From NCBI GenBank assembly GCA_015061945.1, contig SUVP01000003.1, positions 124,001 through 188,000 on the forward strand: a stretch of DNA of 64,000 nucleotides. Reading direction: 5' to 3'. Source of the stretch: Opitutales bacterium (GTDB lineage: Bacteria; Verrucomicrobiota; Verrucomicrobiia; Opitutales; Intestinicryptomonadaceae). The translations under genes and the position numbers were made by a program. This document shows positions 19,015 through 27,497 of the stretch, piece by piece. The notes beneath the pieces were generated by a model. The model did not search any database, had not been told where the DNA came from, and worked only from the letters and a program-made list of their open reading frames with translations. Each line of letters opens with the position of its first letter. Position 1 is the stretch's first letter.

Positions 19015-21600
19015 CTATTTTGAGAATCGCAAAATTACAAACGAGTATGGTTGGAGAGTTTCTTTGAATTTCCCTCCCAACTTTGTTTGCGATTCTGTGA
19101 TTGTAGGTTTTGTGTCGGTGTATTCTTTGCCTGTGAAAACAGTTTTCTTTACCGTTTTTTCACCATCAATTTTGCTCGATATATCTGCCGAAATTTCAAG
19201 CGGAACTGGTAGAATATTTATAAGCTTTACGATTGTATCGCCGTTTTCATCAGAAATGATGCTTGCAAATGTACGTTCTGCCATCCCGAAAATTTTTGTG
19301 TCGAGCTTTAATTTTGAATCAAAATATTTTTCACCACTATTTAACGAGAACAGTTTGTGCATATAATATTCAGTTGTTGGATATGCACCTTTGTTGTCGG
19401 CAAGAATCATATAGCTTTTAGTAAAATAATGATTCCTACAAAGCAACGGAGCATACGAGAACATTGAAACTACATCGCCATTGCGTTCGAGATTCATCAA
19501 ATAAATTGCAGATGTCAACGAGCTATACACGTTGTTTTCGGCAACATTTATCGTATCGTATCTTTTGTTGACACTATTCTTGATTTTCTTTTTCCCTCTA
19601 TATTTTGGTGCAAATTCGCCAAGGTAAACTTTTGGTCCGTTGCGATCGTGATTATCATAAAAATCTTGATTTGCGATGTACCATTCTGGCGGGCAATAGT
19701 AGTGTTCGTCGATAATCGGAGTCTTCGACTTCTTCACAATTTGATGACCTTCGTTGTAATCTTGACCTTTTGCCATAATTCCAGAACTGCCAATAATTAT
19801 TATTTCTGGATATTTCTTATTTACAGCATTTTTTATCATCAAATATCTTTTTTCGAAATCTTTTGTCATTTCATCTTCATTGCCGATTCCGAGATATTTC
19901 ATATTGAATGGAGCAGGGTGTCCGTTTTCGGCACGAATTTTTCCCCACTTTGTCGTTTTAGCATCGCCGTTTGCCCACTCGATTAAATCGAGAACTTCTT
20001 GAACGTATGTTGGCATATCTTCCATTGGTATGCACTCACCACCATGAATTTGACATGCAACGCCAGCGGGTACAATCGGAACTGGTTCTGCACCGATATC
20101 TTCGCAAAGCTCAAAGTATTCATGATAACCCAATCCAAAAGTTTGGTGATAATTCCAGATAACTTTTGTCGGTTTTCTATCTTCGAGTTTGCCGATTGTG
20201 TTTTGCCAACGATAGAAATTTGCAACCTTGTCTGCGTGAACAATGCACCCCCCTGGGAAACGTAGGAAATTTGGTTTTAGTTGTGCGAAGAGTTCAACAA
20301 TATCTTTACGAAGTCCATTTTCTCTGCCTTTGTATGTGTCTTTGGGGAAGAGTGAAATCATATCGAGGCAAACTTGTTTCCCGCCATTTACGTTGAGTTC
20401 AAACTTGGCGTTTTCTATTTCATCTGATGCAGTTAACTCGACACTATATTTTTTCCATGCATCGCCTTCAATTTTCACAGAACCAGTCAACGCAATTTTT
20501 TTATTGTTGAAAACTTTCGCAGAAATTTCTGTTGGAGTTTTCGATTTTGCAAAGAAACTGAATCTATACTTTCCGCCTTTTTTCAAATAGATACCTTCAG
20601 CCCAGCCAGTGTTGCGGATTGTCGCTGGAGTCGTCGTATCGAGCTGAATGTAGTGTGGATTATTTTTTGAAATAGGGTTATCAGTCTTAACTTGATATTT
20701 TGTATTCGGGAATTCCCACGCAGTAGTCGACGTGTATCCTTCGCGGTCTGTCGGCAAAAATTCAAAGTCGCGATTTTTGATGCATTCAGGATACAATACG
20801 CCGTCGCAAGTCATACCGACATCTTCATAGAACAAGCCAAACATTTTTGAATTTATTTTTTTCGATGTGCCAGTGAGCGAGAGTGTGGCTGACAATTTTT
20901 TAATGCCATTTAGGTGCGATTCAATATTATCGGGCTTTATTTTTTCGATAGCTCGACGGCGTTCTGCTTGCTTTTCTTTTGCGATAAAGGCATCCAAAAA
21001 TGGTTTTGGAAGTTTGGTAAATACGCCTTCAAAAGTTTTATCATTTATTTTCAAATTAGTGTATTCGTTAGCATATTGAGCTTCTGTAATTTTTTTCGGA
21101 GCTGAATATTTGATGAGATCAGGCGTTTCGATTTGATAGAAATCTTTTTCGCTTCTAAATTTTACGACGTATTTTTTACCGTCGATTTTTACGATTGGGT
21201 TTAGAAATGTAATCGAGCTTGGGAGAGTAGTATTATTCTGTTTTCGCCACGTTGTGTAATCTTCCGAGTATGAATGTCCAAATTCAGAACGACCTTTCCC
21301 AAAAGCCCAAACGCAATGCCAGTTGCCGTCGATACCTTTGAACAGATATGGAGTTGTCATTTGGCGAAGATGGCGTTTTTCACGTTGCCCAAAAAAACTA
21401 AAAAGTAAATCGATATTTGTTGTTTCCCATTTGTCGCCAACCTTATAGCCAATCTGCATCGGGGTTGCTATCCCTCTCCCGTTTGGTGGCATTTTATGGT
21501 CTTTACTTGAATATATAAAAGCTGAAACTGTTTCTTCTTGTTTGCAACTTGTTGATAGTAAAACTAAAATTCCCAAAAATATAGATATTAAGTTTTTCAT
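19015..21600 (-). CDS. Secreted lipoprotein alpha-L-arabinofuranosidase (GH51)
   Basis: I start at 21600, where MKNLISIFLGILVLLSTSCK gives a lipoprotein signal with lipobox STSC. The frame continues 98 codons further upstream, but that part overlaps the divergent ddh gene. 861 residues. Residues about 25-180 are a separate region (MTTPYLFKGIDGNWHCVWAF, SEDYTTWRKQ) like blades of a GH43-type beta-propeller. A CBM4-type beta-sandwich follows (about 270-430), then the GH51 barrel with acid/base Glu in GIGNEDEM (about 572) and nucleophile in LGEFAPKYRG (about 663). It releases arabinose from arabinan or arabinoxylan at the cell surface. The N-terminal part looks too short for a whole propeller. 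Confidence 0.88.
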   Translation of the reverse strand: MKNLISIFLGILVLLSTSCKQEETVSAFIYSSKDHKMPPNGRGIATPMQIGYKVGDKWETTNIDLLFSFFGQREKRHLRQMTTPYLFKGIDGNWHCVWAFGKGRSEFGHSYSEDYTTWRKQNNTTLPSSITFLNPIVKIDGKKYVVKFRSEKDFYQIETPDLIKYSAPKKITEAQYANEYTNLKINDKTFEGVFTKLPKPFLDAFIAKEKQAERRRAIEKIKPDNIESHLNGIKKLSATLSLTGTSKKINSKMFGLFYEDVGMTCDGVLYPECIKNRDFEFLPTDREGYTSTTAWEFPNTKYQVKTDNPISKNNPHYIQLDTTTPATIRNTGWAEGIYLKKGGKYRFSFFAKSKTPTEISAKVFNNKKIALTGSVKIEGDAWKKYSVELTASDEIENAKFELNVNGGKQVCLDMISLFPKDTYKGRENGLRKDIVELFAQLKPNFLRFPGGCIVHADKVANFYRWQNTIGKLEDRKPTKVIWNYHQTFGLGYHEYFELCEDIGAEPVPIVPAGVACQIHGGECIPMEDMPTYVQEVLDLIEWANGDAKTTKWGKIRAENGHPAPFNMKYLGIGNEDEMTKDFEKRYLMIKNAVNKKYPEIIIIGSSGIMAKGQDYNEGHQIVKKSKTPIIDEHYYCPPEWYIANQDFYDNHDRNGPKVYLGEFAPKYRGKKKIKNSVNKRYDTINVAENNVYSSLTSAIYLMNLERNGDVVSMFSYAPLLCRNHYFTKSYMILADNKGAYPTTEYYMHKLFSLNSGEKYFDSKLKLDTKIFGMAERTFASIISDENGDTIVKLINILPVPLEISADISSKIDGEKTVKKTVFTGKEYTDTKPTITESQTKLGGKFKETLQPYSFVILRFSK

Positions 21601-21714
21601 TTTGTAAAGTGTAGTAATGTTAAATTTCCTATCAACAACAAAACTTATTTTTTCAAAAAAAAGTTGCATAGTTTTCCGATAATGTTCTATAAAAAAAGTG
21701 CAAAATAAAAAACT

Positions 21715-22701
21715 ATGAGTATCAAAATTGGTATTATTGGATACGGAAATTTGGGACGCGGTGTAGAAAACGCAATTCGCCAAAATCCCGATATGGAGTT
21801 GTCCGCAGTGTTCACTCGTAGAAATCCCGAATCGTTGAAGATTTCTACTGAAACAGCAGTTGTTGCTAACATTTCTGAAATAGAGAAATGGCAAGGTAAA
21901 ATAGATGTTATGATTCTTTGTGGAGGAAGTGCAACTGACTTACCTGTGCAAACTCCAGAATATGCAAAGTATTTTAACGTTGTTGATAGCTTTGACACTC
22001 ACGCAAAAATTCCAGAACACTTTGCGAATGTCGATAAATCGGCAAAGGCATCTGGTAAGGTTGCAATCATTTCTGTCGGTTGGGATCCTGGAATGTTCTC
22101 GCTTAATCGCCTTTACGCAAACGTAATTCTTCCAGAAGGAAAAGATTACACTTTCTGGGGTAAGGGAGTCAGCCAAGGACACTCCGATGCAGTGCGTCGC
22201 ATTGCTGGTGTTAAAAATGCAAAGCAATATACAATCCCAGTGGAATCGGCTCTTGAAGCTGTGCGAAGTGGCTCAAACCCTGAATTGACAACTCGCCAAA
22301 AACATATTCGCGAGTGCTTTGTTGTTCTCGAAGATGGTGCCGACGCATCGAAAATCGAAAACGAAATTAAAACGATGCCAAATTATTTTGCCGATTACGA
22401 CACAATCGTAAACTTCATTTCTGAAGAAGAATTTGTCAGAGACCATAGTACAATCCCACACGGCGGTATGGTCATCAGAACAGGCAAGACTGGTGCAAAC
22501 AAAGAAAATCAACATTTGGTTGAATATCGCATTAAGCTCGATTCAAATCCAGAATTTACATCGAGCATACTTGTTGCGTACGCACGAGCATCGTATAAAC
22601 TCAATAATGAGGGCGTATCTGGTTGCAAGACAGTTTTCGATATTGCTCCAGCTTACTTGACTTCAAAATCGAACGAAGAAATTAGAGCGACTATGCTTTA
22701 A
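21715..22701 (+). CDS. ddh: meso-diaminopimelate D-dehydrogenase
   Basis: 328 residues. N-terminal NADP-binding fold IGIIGYGNLGRGV, then family signatures VVDSFDTHAKIPEH, ISVGWDPGMFSLNRL and WGKGVSQGHSDAVRRI, which mark Ddh rather than other Gfo/Idh-like enzymes. It makes meso-DAP from tetrahydrodipicolinate, NADPH and ammonia in one step, feeding peptidoglycan and, through lysA, lysine. Stands alone on the plus strand between two minus-strand glycosidases, with its own terminator. Confidence 0.93.
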   Translation: MSIKIGIIGYGNLGRGVENAIRQNPDMELSAVFTRRNPESLKISTETAVVANISEIEKWQGKIDVMILCGGSATDLPVQTPEYAKYFNVVDSFDTHAKIPEHFANVDKSAKASGKVAIISVGWDPGMFSLNRLYANVILPEGKDYTFWGKGVSQGHSDAVRRIAGVKNAKQYTIPVESALEAVRSGSNPELTTRQKHIRECFVVLEDGADASKIENEIKTMPNYFADYDTIVNFISEEEFVRDHSTIPHGGMVIRTGKTGANKENQHLVEYRIKLDSNPEFTSSILVAYARASYKLNNEGVSGCKTVFDIAPAYLTSKSNEEIRATML

Positions 22702-22725
22702 TTGTTGTCGGAAAAAAGTCATTAA

Positions 22726-22762
22726 AAAATCTCCAACAGAATTCTGCTGGAGATTTTTTTGT
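22726..22762. terminator. Bidirectional terminator after ddh
   Basis: AAAATCTCCA(A)CAG / CTG(C)TGGAGATTTT around AATT, flanked by an A-run and a T-run. It ends ddh on the plus strand and the convergent glycosidase on the minus strand. Confidence 0.92.
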
Positions 22763-22785
22763 AGATGTTATTTTTGTGCCTTTTT

Positions 22786-25041
22786 CTATTCTGCAACAAT
22801 CTCAAAGAAGACTGTCGGTCCGTTTTGAAGTGTGGAAGTATCAAGGTTGATTTTTACAACACCATTTTCTTTTTGAAGCTCGATTTTTTCGCGTCTTTCG
22901 CCGTTCGAGTGCAACGGATACATCACAAAGTTTTTGTCGGATGCGAGATTTGCGAGAGCATCGAGCTTGCCAACTTTCAAGCAGATTGGACCTTTCCCAG
23001 TTTTGACAAGTGTCACAAAATTCTTTTCAGGTGCAGAATACACTGTGCCAACTCTTTGTGCTTCGGTTGTATATATCAAAAGTAGACGTGAGCTTTCTGG
23101 AATATTTTTTCCGTCGAGCGACGAAAGTGCAATGCAACCATCAACACTTGTCGAGTTGATTTTCAAATTCTTTAATAGTTCACTTTTGTTTGCAGATATC
23201 GCAACGGCTTCTGTGCGTGGTGTGATAACTTTCAAAAGTTTTTCTTTTGCACGCATCGTGATTTCACCAGTATCTGTTTGGAACACGCCGTTTGCGGGAT
23301 CGCTGATGTTATCTTCAGAAATAATTTTTCGTTCTCGCAAAAGTTTTGTGAATTTTGCGATATTAAATTGTCCGTCGATAGAACGTTCCACATCTGTAAA
23401 CCAATCTTGTGCGTATATACTTGCAAAACCAGATGGAGCAAACTGAATGTCTGCCTTTTTAGGAGTCGATTTCTTCAGGGCTTGCGGACGTGTTAAGTCG
23501 GGCAATGATACTGCGAAGCCGACCATCAAACCTACCGATGCTTGATTCAAATTCATCGGGAATTTTGCAACTTTACTTTCGTCAAACCATTTTTTTGGCA
23601 TCACTAAATCGGCACGCTTTTTCGATTCCGAAACGTCGCCACGGAAGAAGAGTAAGTATGTCAAAACTTCGTTCGCACGCATAATTGGCGAACCGCCAGC
23701 ACCAAATGCATCAAGGCTCTTTGGTTCTTTTGTTACCGGATTGACGTGTACCAAAAATTGCGAGAAGCCTTGGAATGCTCCATACGCAGGCATTAGCAAT
23801 CCACCTTCGTAAACGTGAGGATTCCAGAAACAATAATTGTGTTCTGTTACGATAAGCGGACGGTCATTGATTTTTGTAGATATTGTTGTGAGAACGTACG
23901 AGCCATTTCTTGAAATCGCACTTTCTTGACCAACCGAATTCCCAACTCTTCCCCAACCACCACGAGGATGACAGTAGTAGATGTCAATCGGCACAATGTC
24001 AGACGTTGTCCCACGAGGGAGAATTTCACTCATACGACGGCTTCCGTCGCCTTCCCAAACTAAACCCTTGTATCCAGCTTTTTCAATTACACTGCGACAA
24101 AACTTATTATATTTTTCGTGCTTGTATGATATAAATCTGTACCAATCGCTTGTCGGACGACCAGCACGCTCACGATAATGTATGTTGACATCTTCAAAAC
24201 TTTTAAGCGGAGTTTTCTGTTTCCATTCTTCGTTGAGCTTTTCGATTGTACCATATTTTGCCTTGAGCCACTTTCGCCATTTTTCTTCACCCAGTGGAGC
24301 GACATCAGGAATGTTCATCATCAATCGGTCGTAGCCCGAATTCATTTCGCCAAAAAAGTTTACGCCCAACACGATTGGATCTTCAGCAAGCGTCATACCA
24401 GTGTACGGATTTTTGTGTGTGAGCAATCTCATAACCGAGTTTTCCCAGTACCCAAGCCAAACAGGATCGCACATCAGACATCGGAATTTTGGTTCGTCTC
24501 GACGTTCAAAAGAGTAGTTCGGCTGACCTATATTCCAGCTGACCAAACGCAACTGCACATAAATACCATTCTTCTTCAACTCTGCGATAAGGTAATCGAC
24601 CATATCTTGATGCTCTGGCGTTTCAGCAAAAGTGCGAGGCCAAATCATAACCGAGTTGTATCCTTGTGCGACTGTCATCGCAACCTTTTCTCGAACATTT
24701 TTGCGGGTTTTTTCAACATCGCCTTTCACAAGCAAATCACGACTAACAACACCATTGTATCCGAAAAATTTGACAGCTTTGTTCGGACGTTTCTCAAACG
24801 CAAACTTCCCTTTTTTGTTGATGATAAGCCGACCAAATTTACCAGCTGGCTTTTGCGATTCATCCACGCCAAAATATATTGCCGAACCTTTCTTTACCCA
24901 ACCATCCTTGATGTCCGCACGCTTATATTCCACCGAACTTATCGTTCGATAAGGCTTCGCATACTCGACAACCTTTTTTGCAGGTGCACAAATTGCAAAA
25001 TTAATTGCACATATTGACAATAAAATAACTAATTTTTTCAT
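22786..25041 (-). CDS. Secreted clan GH-A-like glycoside hydrolase
   Basis: 751 residues with a signal peptide (MKKLVILLSICAINFAICA). The first 110 residues are a beta-rich leader ending FFGYNGVVSRD. A TIM-barrel-like part follows: VAQGYNSVMIWPRTFAETPEHQDM, WNIGQPNY, VLGVNFFGEMNSGY (putative acid/base Glu near 230) and PLIVTEHNYCFWNP (putative nucleophile Glu near 398). These are the two usual positions for clan GH-A glycosidases such as GH5/GH42. The Asn normally before the acid/base Glu is Gly here. Substrate unknown, with beta-galactan, mannan or host glycan all possible. Its 5' region contains repeat copy A, 59 bases upstream. Confidence 0.75.
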   Translation of the reverse strand: MKKLVILLSICAINFAICAPAKKVVEYAKPYRTISSVEYKRADIKDGWVKKGSAIYFGVDESQKPAGKFGRLIINKKGKFAFEKRPNKAVKFFGYNGVVSRDLLVKGDVEKTRKNVREKVAMTVAQGYNSVMIWPRTFAETPEHQDMVDYLIAELKKNGIYVQLRLVSWNIGQPNYSFERRDEPKFRCLMCDPVWLGYWENSVMRLLTHKNPYTGMTLAEDPIVLGVNFFGEMNSGYDRLMMNIPDVAPLGEEKWRKWLKAKYGTIEKLNEEWKQKTPLKSFEDVNIHYRERAGRPTSDWYRFISYKHEKYNKFCRSVIEKAGYKGLVWEGDGSRRMSEILPRGTTSDIVPIDIYYCHPRGGWGRVGNSVGQESAISRNGSYVLTTISTKINDRPLIVTEHNYCFWNPHVYEGGLLMPAYGAFQGFSQFLVHVNPVTKEPKSLDAFGAGGSPIMRANEVLTYLLFFRGDVSESKKRADLVMPKKWFDESKVAKFPMNLNQASVGLMVGFAVSLPDLTRPQALKKSTPKKADIQFAPSGFASIYAQDWFTDVERSIDGQFNIAKFTKLLRERKIISEDNISDPANGVFQTDTGEITMRAKEKLLKVITPRTEAVAISANKSELLKNLKINSTSVDGCIALSSLDGKNIPESSRLLLIYTTEAQRVGTVYSAPEKNFVTLVKTGKGPICLKVGKLDALANLASDKNFVMYPLHSNGERREKIELQKENGVVKINLDTSTLQNGPTVFFEIVAE

Positions 25042-25100
25042 AATCTTTTCCTTACTAAAACTCTACAACAAATTTTCTCAAACTTAAAGCCTTTTTTTTT

Positions 25101-25210
25101 TATATGACGGGCACCGGCAGGCGATTGCCGTAGGCAATATCGCCTGCTGATTTTGGGTTGCCGGATTTTACAGAAAACTCTCCAAGGCGTTGGAGAGTTT
25201 TCGTTTTTAG
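25101..25210 (+). repeat. Structured repeat family, copy A (terminator-like, two hairpins)
   Basis: About 110 bp starting TATATGACGGGCACCGG, then hairpin 2 (GCAGGCGA...TCGCCTGC, 25118-25148, with loop GTA), the linker GGGTTGCCGG, and hairpin 1 (arms AAAACTCTCCAA and TTGGAGAGTTTT, 25174-25201) followed by CGTTTTTAG. Nearly the same sequence occurs inverted at 25606-25716, and a diverged copy is at 46028-46133. On the plus strand hairpin 1 plus its T-rich tail looks like an intrinsic terminator. This copy lies upstream of the minus-strand glycosidase gene, not behind a stop codon. Confidence 0.9.
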
Positions 25211-25223
25211 GAGTTAATAGATG

Positions 25224-25331
25224 TTGGGGAGGGTTGGTTGCACCCTCCCCAAACCCCACGCAAGCAGGTGAGCCACCTGCACATCGTTGAAGGGGCGTTG
25301 CCCCTTACGGAGATTGCATTCGCAATACTCC
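25224..25331. repeat. Cluster of four consecutive perfect hairpins
   Basis: Four stem-loops follow one another with only short gaps: TTGGGGAGGGT/ACCCTCCCCAA (25224-25252), GCAGGTG/CACCTGC (25264-25280), AAGGGGC/GCCCCTT (25290-25306) and GGAGATTGC/GCAATaCTCC (25309-25331). They are GC-rich in an AT-rich genome. No open frame of interest runs through them. The type of element is unknown. A structured RNA or a decayed repeat is possible. Confidence 0.8.
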
Positions 25332-25433
25332 TATCCCTGTTCGGATTTTTATTTTGTGTGTATTGCTATTTTAATGATTTAGTTTTTAGAATAATAAAGT
25401 GAGGATGAACCGGTGCTTTTATTCTACCTCTTT

Positions 25434-25508
25434 GATATTCTATTGCCGTTATTGCCAGTGTAGTATGGCAATAACTAAAAATGTTGCACATTTTTACAAT
25501 AGAATATC
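25434..25508. other. Three-way-junction fold (candidate structured RNA or DNA element)
   Basis: The outer stem GATATTCTATTG (25434-25445) pairs perfectly with CAATAGAATATC (25497-25508). Inside it are two perfect hairpins: GTTATTGCCA/TGGCAATAAC (25448-25457 with 25466-25475) and TAAAAATG/CATTTTTA (25476-25483 with 25489-25496). All 30 base pairs are Watson-Crick. The sense strand is unknown. The stretch 25509-25605 between this fold and repeat copy B shows nothing I can name. A 116-residue plus-strand frame crossing here (25399-25749) has no recognisable protein features. Confidence 0.75.
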
Positions 25509-25605
25509 GGGGGAATTGCACCTACGCTTCCAGTTGATGTTTTACGGAGCTAAATACGATGAATCGCAAGTTCCCACGCTTTTAAAAAACACACCATTTA
25601 AAAAA

Positions 25606-25716
25606 CTAAAACGAAAACTCTCCAACGCCTTGGAGAGTTTTCTGTATAATTGTGCAACCCGAAATCAGCGAGCGATATTGCCTACGGCAATCGCTCGCCG
25701 GTGCCCTTCATATAAA
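25606..25716 (-). repeat. Structured repeat family, copy B (terminator-like), behind ybaB
   Basis: Inverted relative to copy A and about 90% alike. Read on the minus strand it begins 4 bases after the ybaB stop: TATATGAAGGGCACCGG, hairpin 2 with arms GCGAGCGA/TCGCTCGC, linker, then hairpin 1 (AAAACTCTCCAA/TTGGAGAGTTTT) followed by CGTTTTAG. Compared with copy A the lower stem of hairpin 2 differs at two base pairs, both compensated. It most likely ends the hisC-to-ybaB transcript. Confidence 0.9.
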
Positions 25717-25720
25717 AAAT

Positions 25721-26023
25721 TTAGAAGGGGAGGGCGAATCCGCCGGTGATGGAGGACATTTTTTCTTCTGAAGCTTGTTTTGCTTTAGAGGATGCGTCTT
25801 GTACAGCTGCAACGATAGATGCTTCTACGCTTGCGACATCTTCTTTGAGAAATTCGGGATCGATTTTAATCGACTTGAGAGCACCTTGTCCAGTTACGAC
25901 TGCTTTGACTGCACCACCGCCTGCCGAGCCTTCGACTTGGAGCATTTCGAGTTCTGCTTGAGCGGCTTCCATTGCCTTTTGCATTTTTTGTGCTTGTTTG
26001 AGTAATTTACCTACTCCTGCCAT
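25721..26023 (-). CDS. ybaB: Nucleoid-associated protein, YbaB/EbfC family
   Basis: 100 residues. N-terminal amphipathic helix (KLLKQAQKMQKAMEAAQAEL), the conserved G-x-A-G-G-G-A-V-K-A-V-V-T-G stretch, then I-K-I-D-P-E-F-L and a C-terminal helix, the standard YbaB layout. It forms dimers that bind DNA and is usually next to dnaX/recR, which are absent here. A good Shine-Dalgarno (AAAGGA) lies 7 bases before the ATG. Last gene of the minus-strand run from hisC, directly followed by repeat copy B. Confidence 0.92.
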   Translation of the reverse strand: MAGVGKLLKQAQKMQKAMEAAQAELEMLQVEGSAGGGAVKAVVTGQGALKSIKIDPEFLKEDVASVEASIVAAVQDASSKAKQASEEKMSSITGGFALPF

Positions 26024-26058
26024 TTTATTTCCTTTGTTTTATTGTTGTATTTTTGAGA

Positions 26059-27492
26059 TTAAATTTGTTTTACGCACAGAAGAGTGAGGTCGTCTGCGTG
26101 TTTAGTTTTGTCTGAAAATGTTTCGACATCTTTAATGATAGCATCGTTCATTTCCTTTGCTGATTGTGTGCCAAATTTTGATATTGTCGATGCGAGTCGT
26201 GCAGTTGTGTATTCTTCGTCTTCTTTATTTAAGGCTTCGGTGATTCCGTCGGTGTAGAGGACGAAGACATCGCCTTTATTGAATTCAAATTCTACGTCTT
26301 CAATAGACTCGTCGAATAGTTCAGAATCGACCATACCGACTGCCATACCTGAGCCACGGATTTTTATTGCGGGCGAAGTTGGCTCGGTTGATTTGTAGAG
26401 GAGAGCGGGTTCGTGTCCGGCACGAGCGAGTGTGATTTTAGATGCGTTGGTATCGATTATCGCATAGGTCATAGTGATAAACATATCGGTACGCATAGAC
26501 TCGACAATATCGGCATTGAGTTCTTTTAAAGTTTCCGATGGCGATTTATTTTTATGTGCGAGTGCTTGTAATTTTGTTCGGCAAATTGCCATAATTAACG
26601 AAGCCGACACGCCTTTGCCCGAGACATCGCCAACTGTTATTCCTATACGATTATTTGGAAGTTTGTAGAAATCGTAAAAGTCTCCACCGATTAGTTGTTG
26701 TGGTATATATTTAACTGCAAATTGTAGTGATTGCGTGTCGGGCATTGTCGACGGTAACAAGTATTTTTGGACATCACTTGCGAGACGCAAATCGAATTCC
26801 ATTTTATTTTTTAGGATTATCGCCGAGAGTGCGTCCATATTGTGCAGTGCCATACCTGCTTGTTCGCCGAGAGAAAGTGCGAGTGAAAAATCTGTCGAAT
26901 TGAATGGTTTTTCTGAAATCGGGTTTGCTATTGCGAGAACTCCGTAAAGTTTATTTCCGAAAGCGACGGGCACAGCAATCATACTTTTAACTTGCAACGA
27001 TTCATCGCCATGTTCGATAACTCTCGAGTCTCCCATTGCATCTTTTATTATGATACCACGCATTTTTTTAGCGACCATACCGATGACAGACTCGCCGACA
27101 TTCAGAGTTTCTTGTACGATTGCTTCTTCGAGAAATTTTGCACGGAGCATATTGCCTTGCTTTGATATTCTTCGTGTTTGAGGCGGGAAGAGTCCTTCGG
27201 TTGCACGCGATACCAATTTGTTGTCGTGAGTTTTTTCGTAGAGGCAAGCAGTCATTGCACCGCAAGTGATAGCGGTTGTGCGGACAATACGTCGGTACAG
27301 CTTTGTTTTGTCGAGTTCGCCACTACTCATATCTTCGGCAGTCGTATGAAGAAAATCTATGATAATATCTTTTTCTTCTCGCATTCTGTCTATATCTTCA
27401 CGCACAGACGAGTAGTAGCGTTGCGACTTCCACATCATCAGCAGGGCGATTGTGGCGACTATGCACCAAATTGACAGAATTGTAATTGACAT
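26059..27492 (-). CDS. Membrane-anchored PP2C-type phosphatase with GAF domain (RsbU/SpoIIE family)
   Basis: 477 residues. N-terminal membrane helix (about 4-20), a short coiled coil, a GAF domain (about 60-215), then a PPM phosphatase domain with VKYIPQQLIGGDFYDFY, GITVGDVSGKGVSASLIM and FVLYTDGITEA, which carry the metal-binding Asp residues. Enzymes of this group dephosphorylate STAS-domain anti-anti-sigma factors. The next gene upstream, 5 bases away, encodes just such a STAS protein, so the two very likely form the output half of a partner-switching pathway. No RsbW-type kinase is in the window. Confidence 0.9.
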   Translation of the reverse strand: MSITILSIWCIVATIALLMMWKSQRYYSSVREDIDRMREEKDIIIDFLHTTAEDMSSGELDKTKLYRRIVRTTAITCGAMTACLYEKTHDNKLVSRATEGLFPPQTRRISKQGNMLRAKFLEEAIVQETLNVGESVIGMVAKKMRGIIIKDAMGDSRVIEHGDESLQVKSMIAVPVAFGNKLYGVLAIANPISEKPFNSTDFSLALSLGEQAGMALHNMDALSAIILKNKMEFDLRLASDVQKYLLPSTMPDTQSLQFAVKYIPQQLIGGDFYDFYKLPNNRIGITVGDVSGKGVSASLIMAICRTKLQALAHKNKSPSETLKELNADIVESMRTDMFITMTYAIIDTNASKITLARAGHEPALLYKSTEPTSPAIKIRGSGMAVGMVDSELFDESIEDVEFEFNKGDVFVLYTDGITEALNKEDEEYTTARLASTISKFGTQSAKEMNDAIIKDVETFSDKTKHADDLTLLCVKQI

Positions 27493-27497
27493 ATTTT

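Noticed and set aside
21601-21894. Upstream extension of the GH51 gene
   Set aside because: The extra 98 codons overlap divergent ddh and precede a perfect lipoprotein signal at 21600.
24178-25017. 279-residue plus-strand frame
   Set aside because: Antisense shadow of the secreted glycosidase, His/Phe/Arg-rich with no domain.
25038-25259. Minus-strand 73-residue protein
   Set aside because: Made of hairpin and repeat DNA and it ends over the glycosidase start. No ribosome-binding site.
25399-25749. Plus-strand 116-residue protein
   Set aside because: It runs through the three-way junction and repeat copy B and overlaps ybaB on the other strand. Composition is not protein-like and no motif is seen.
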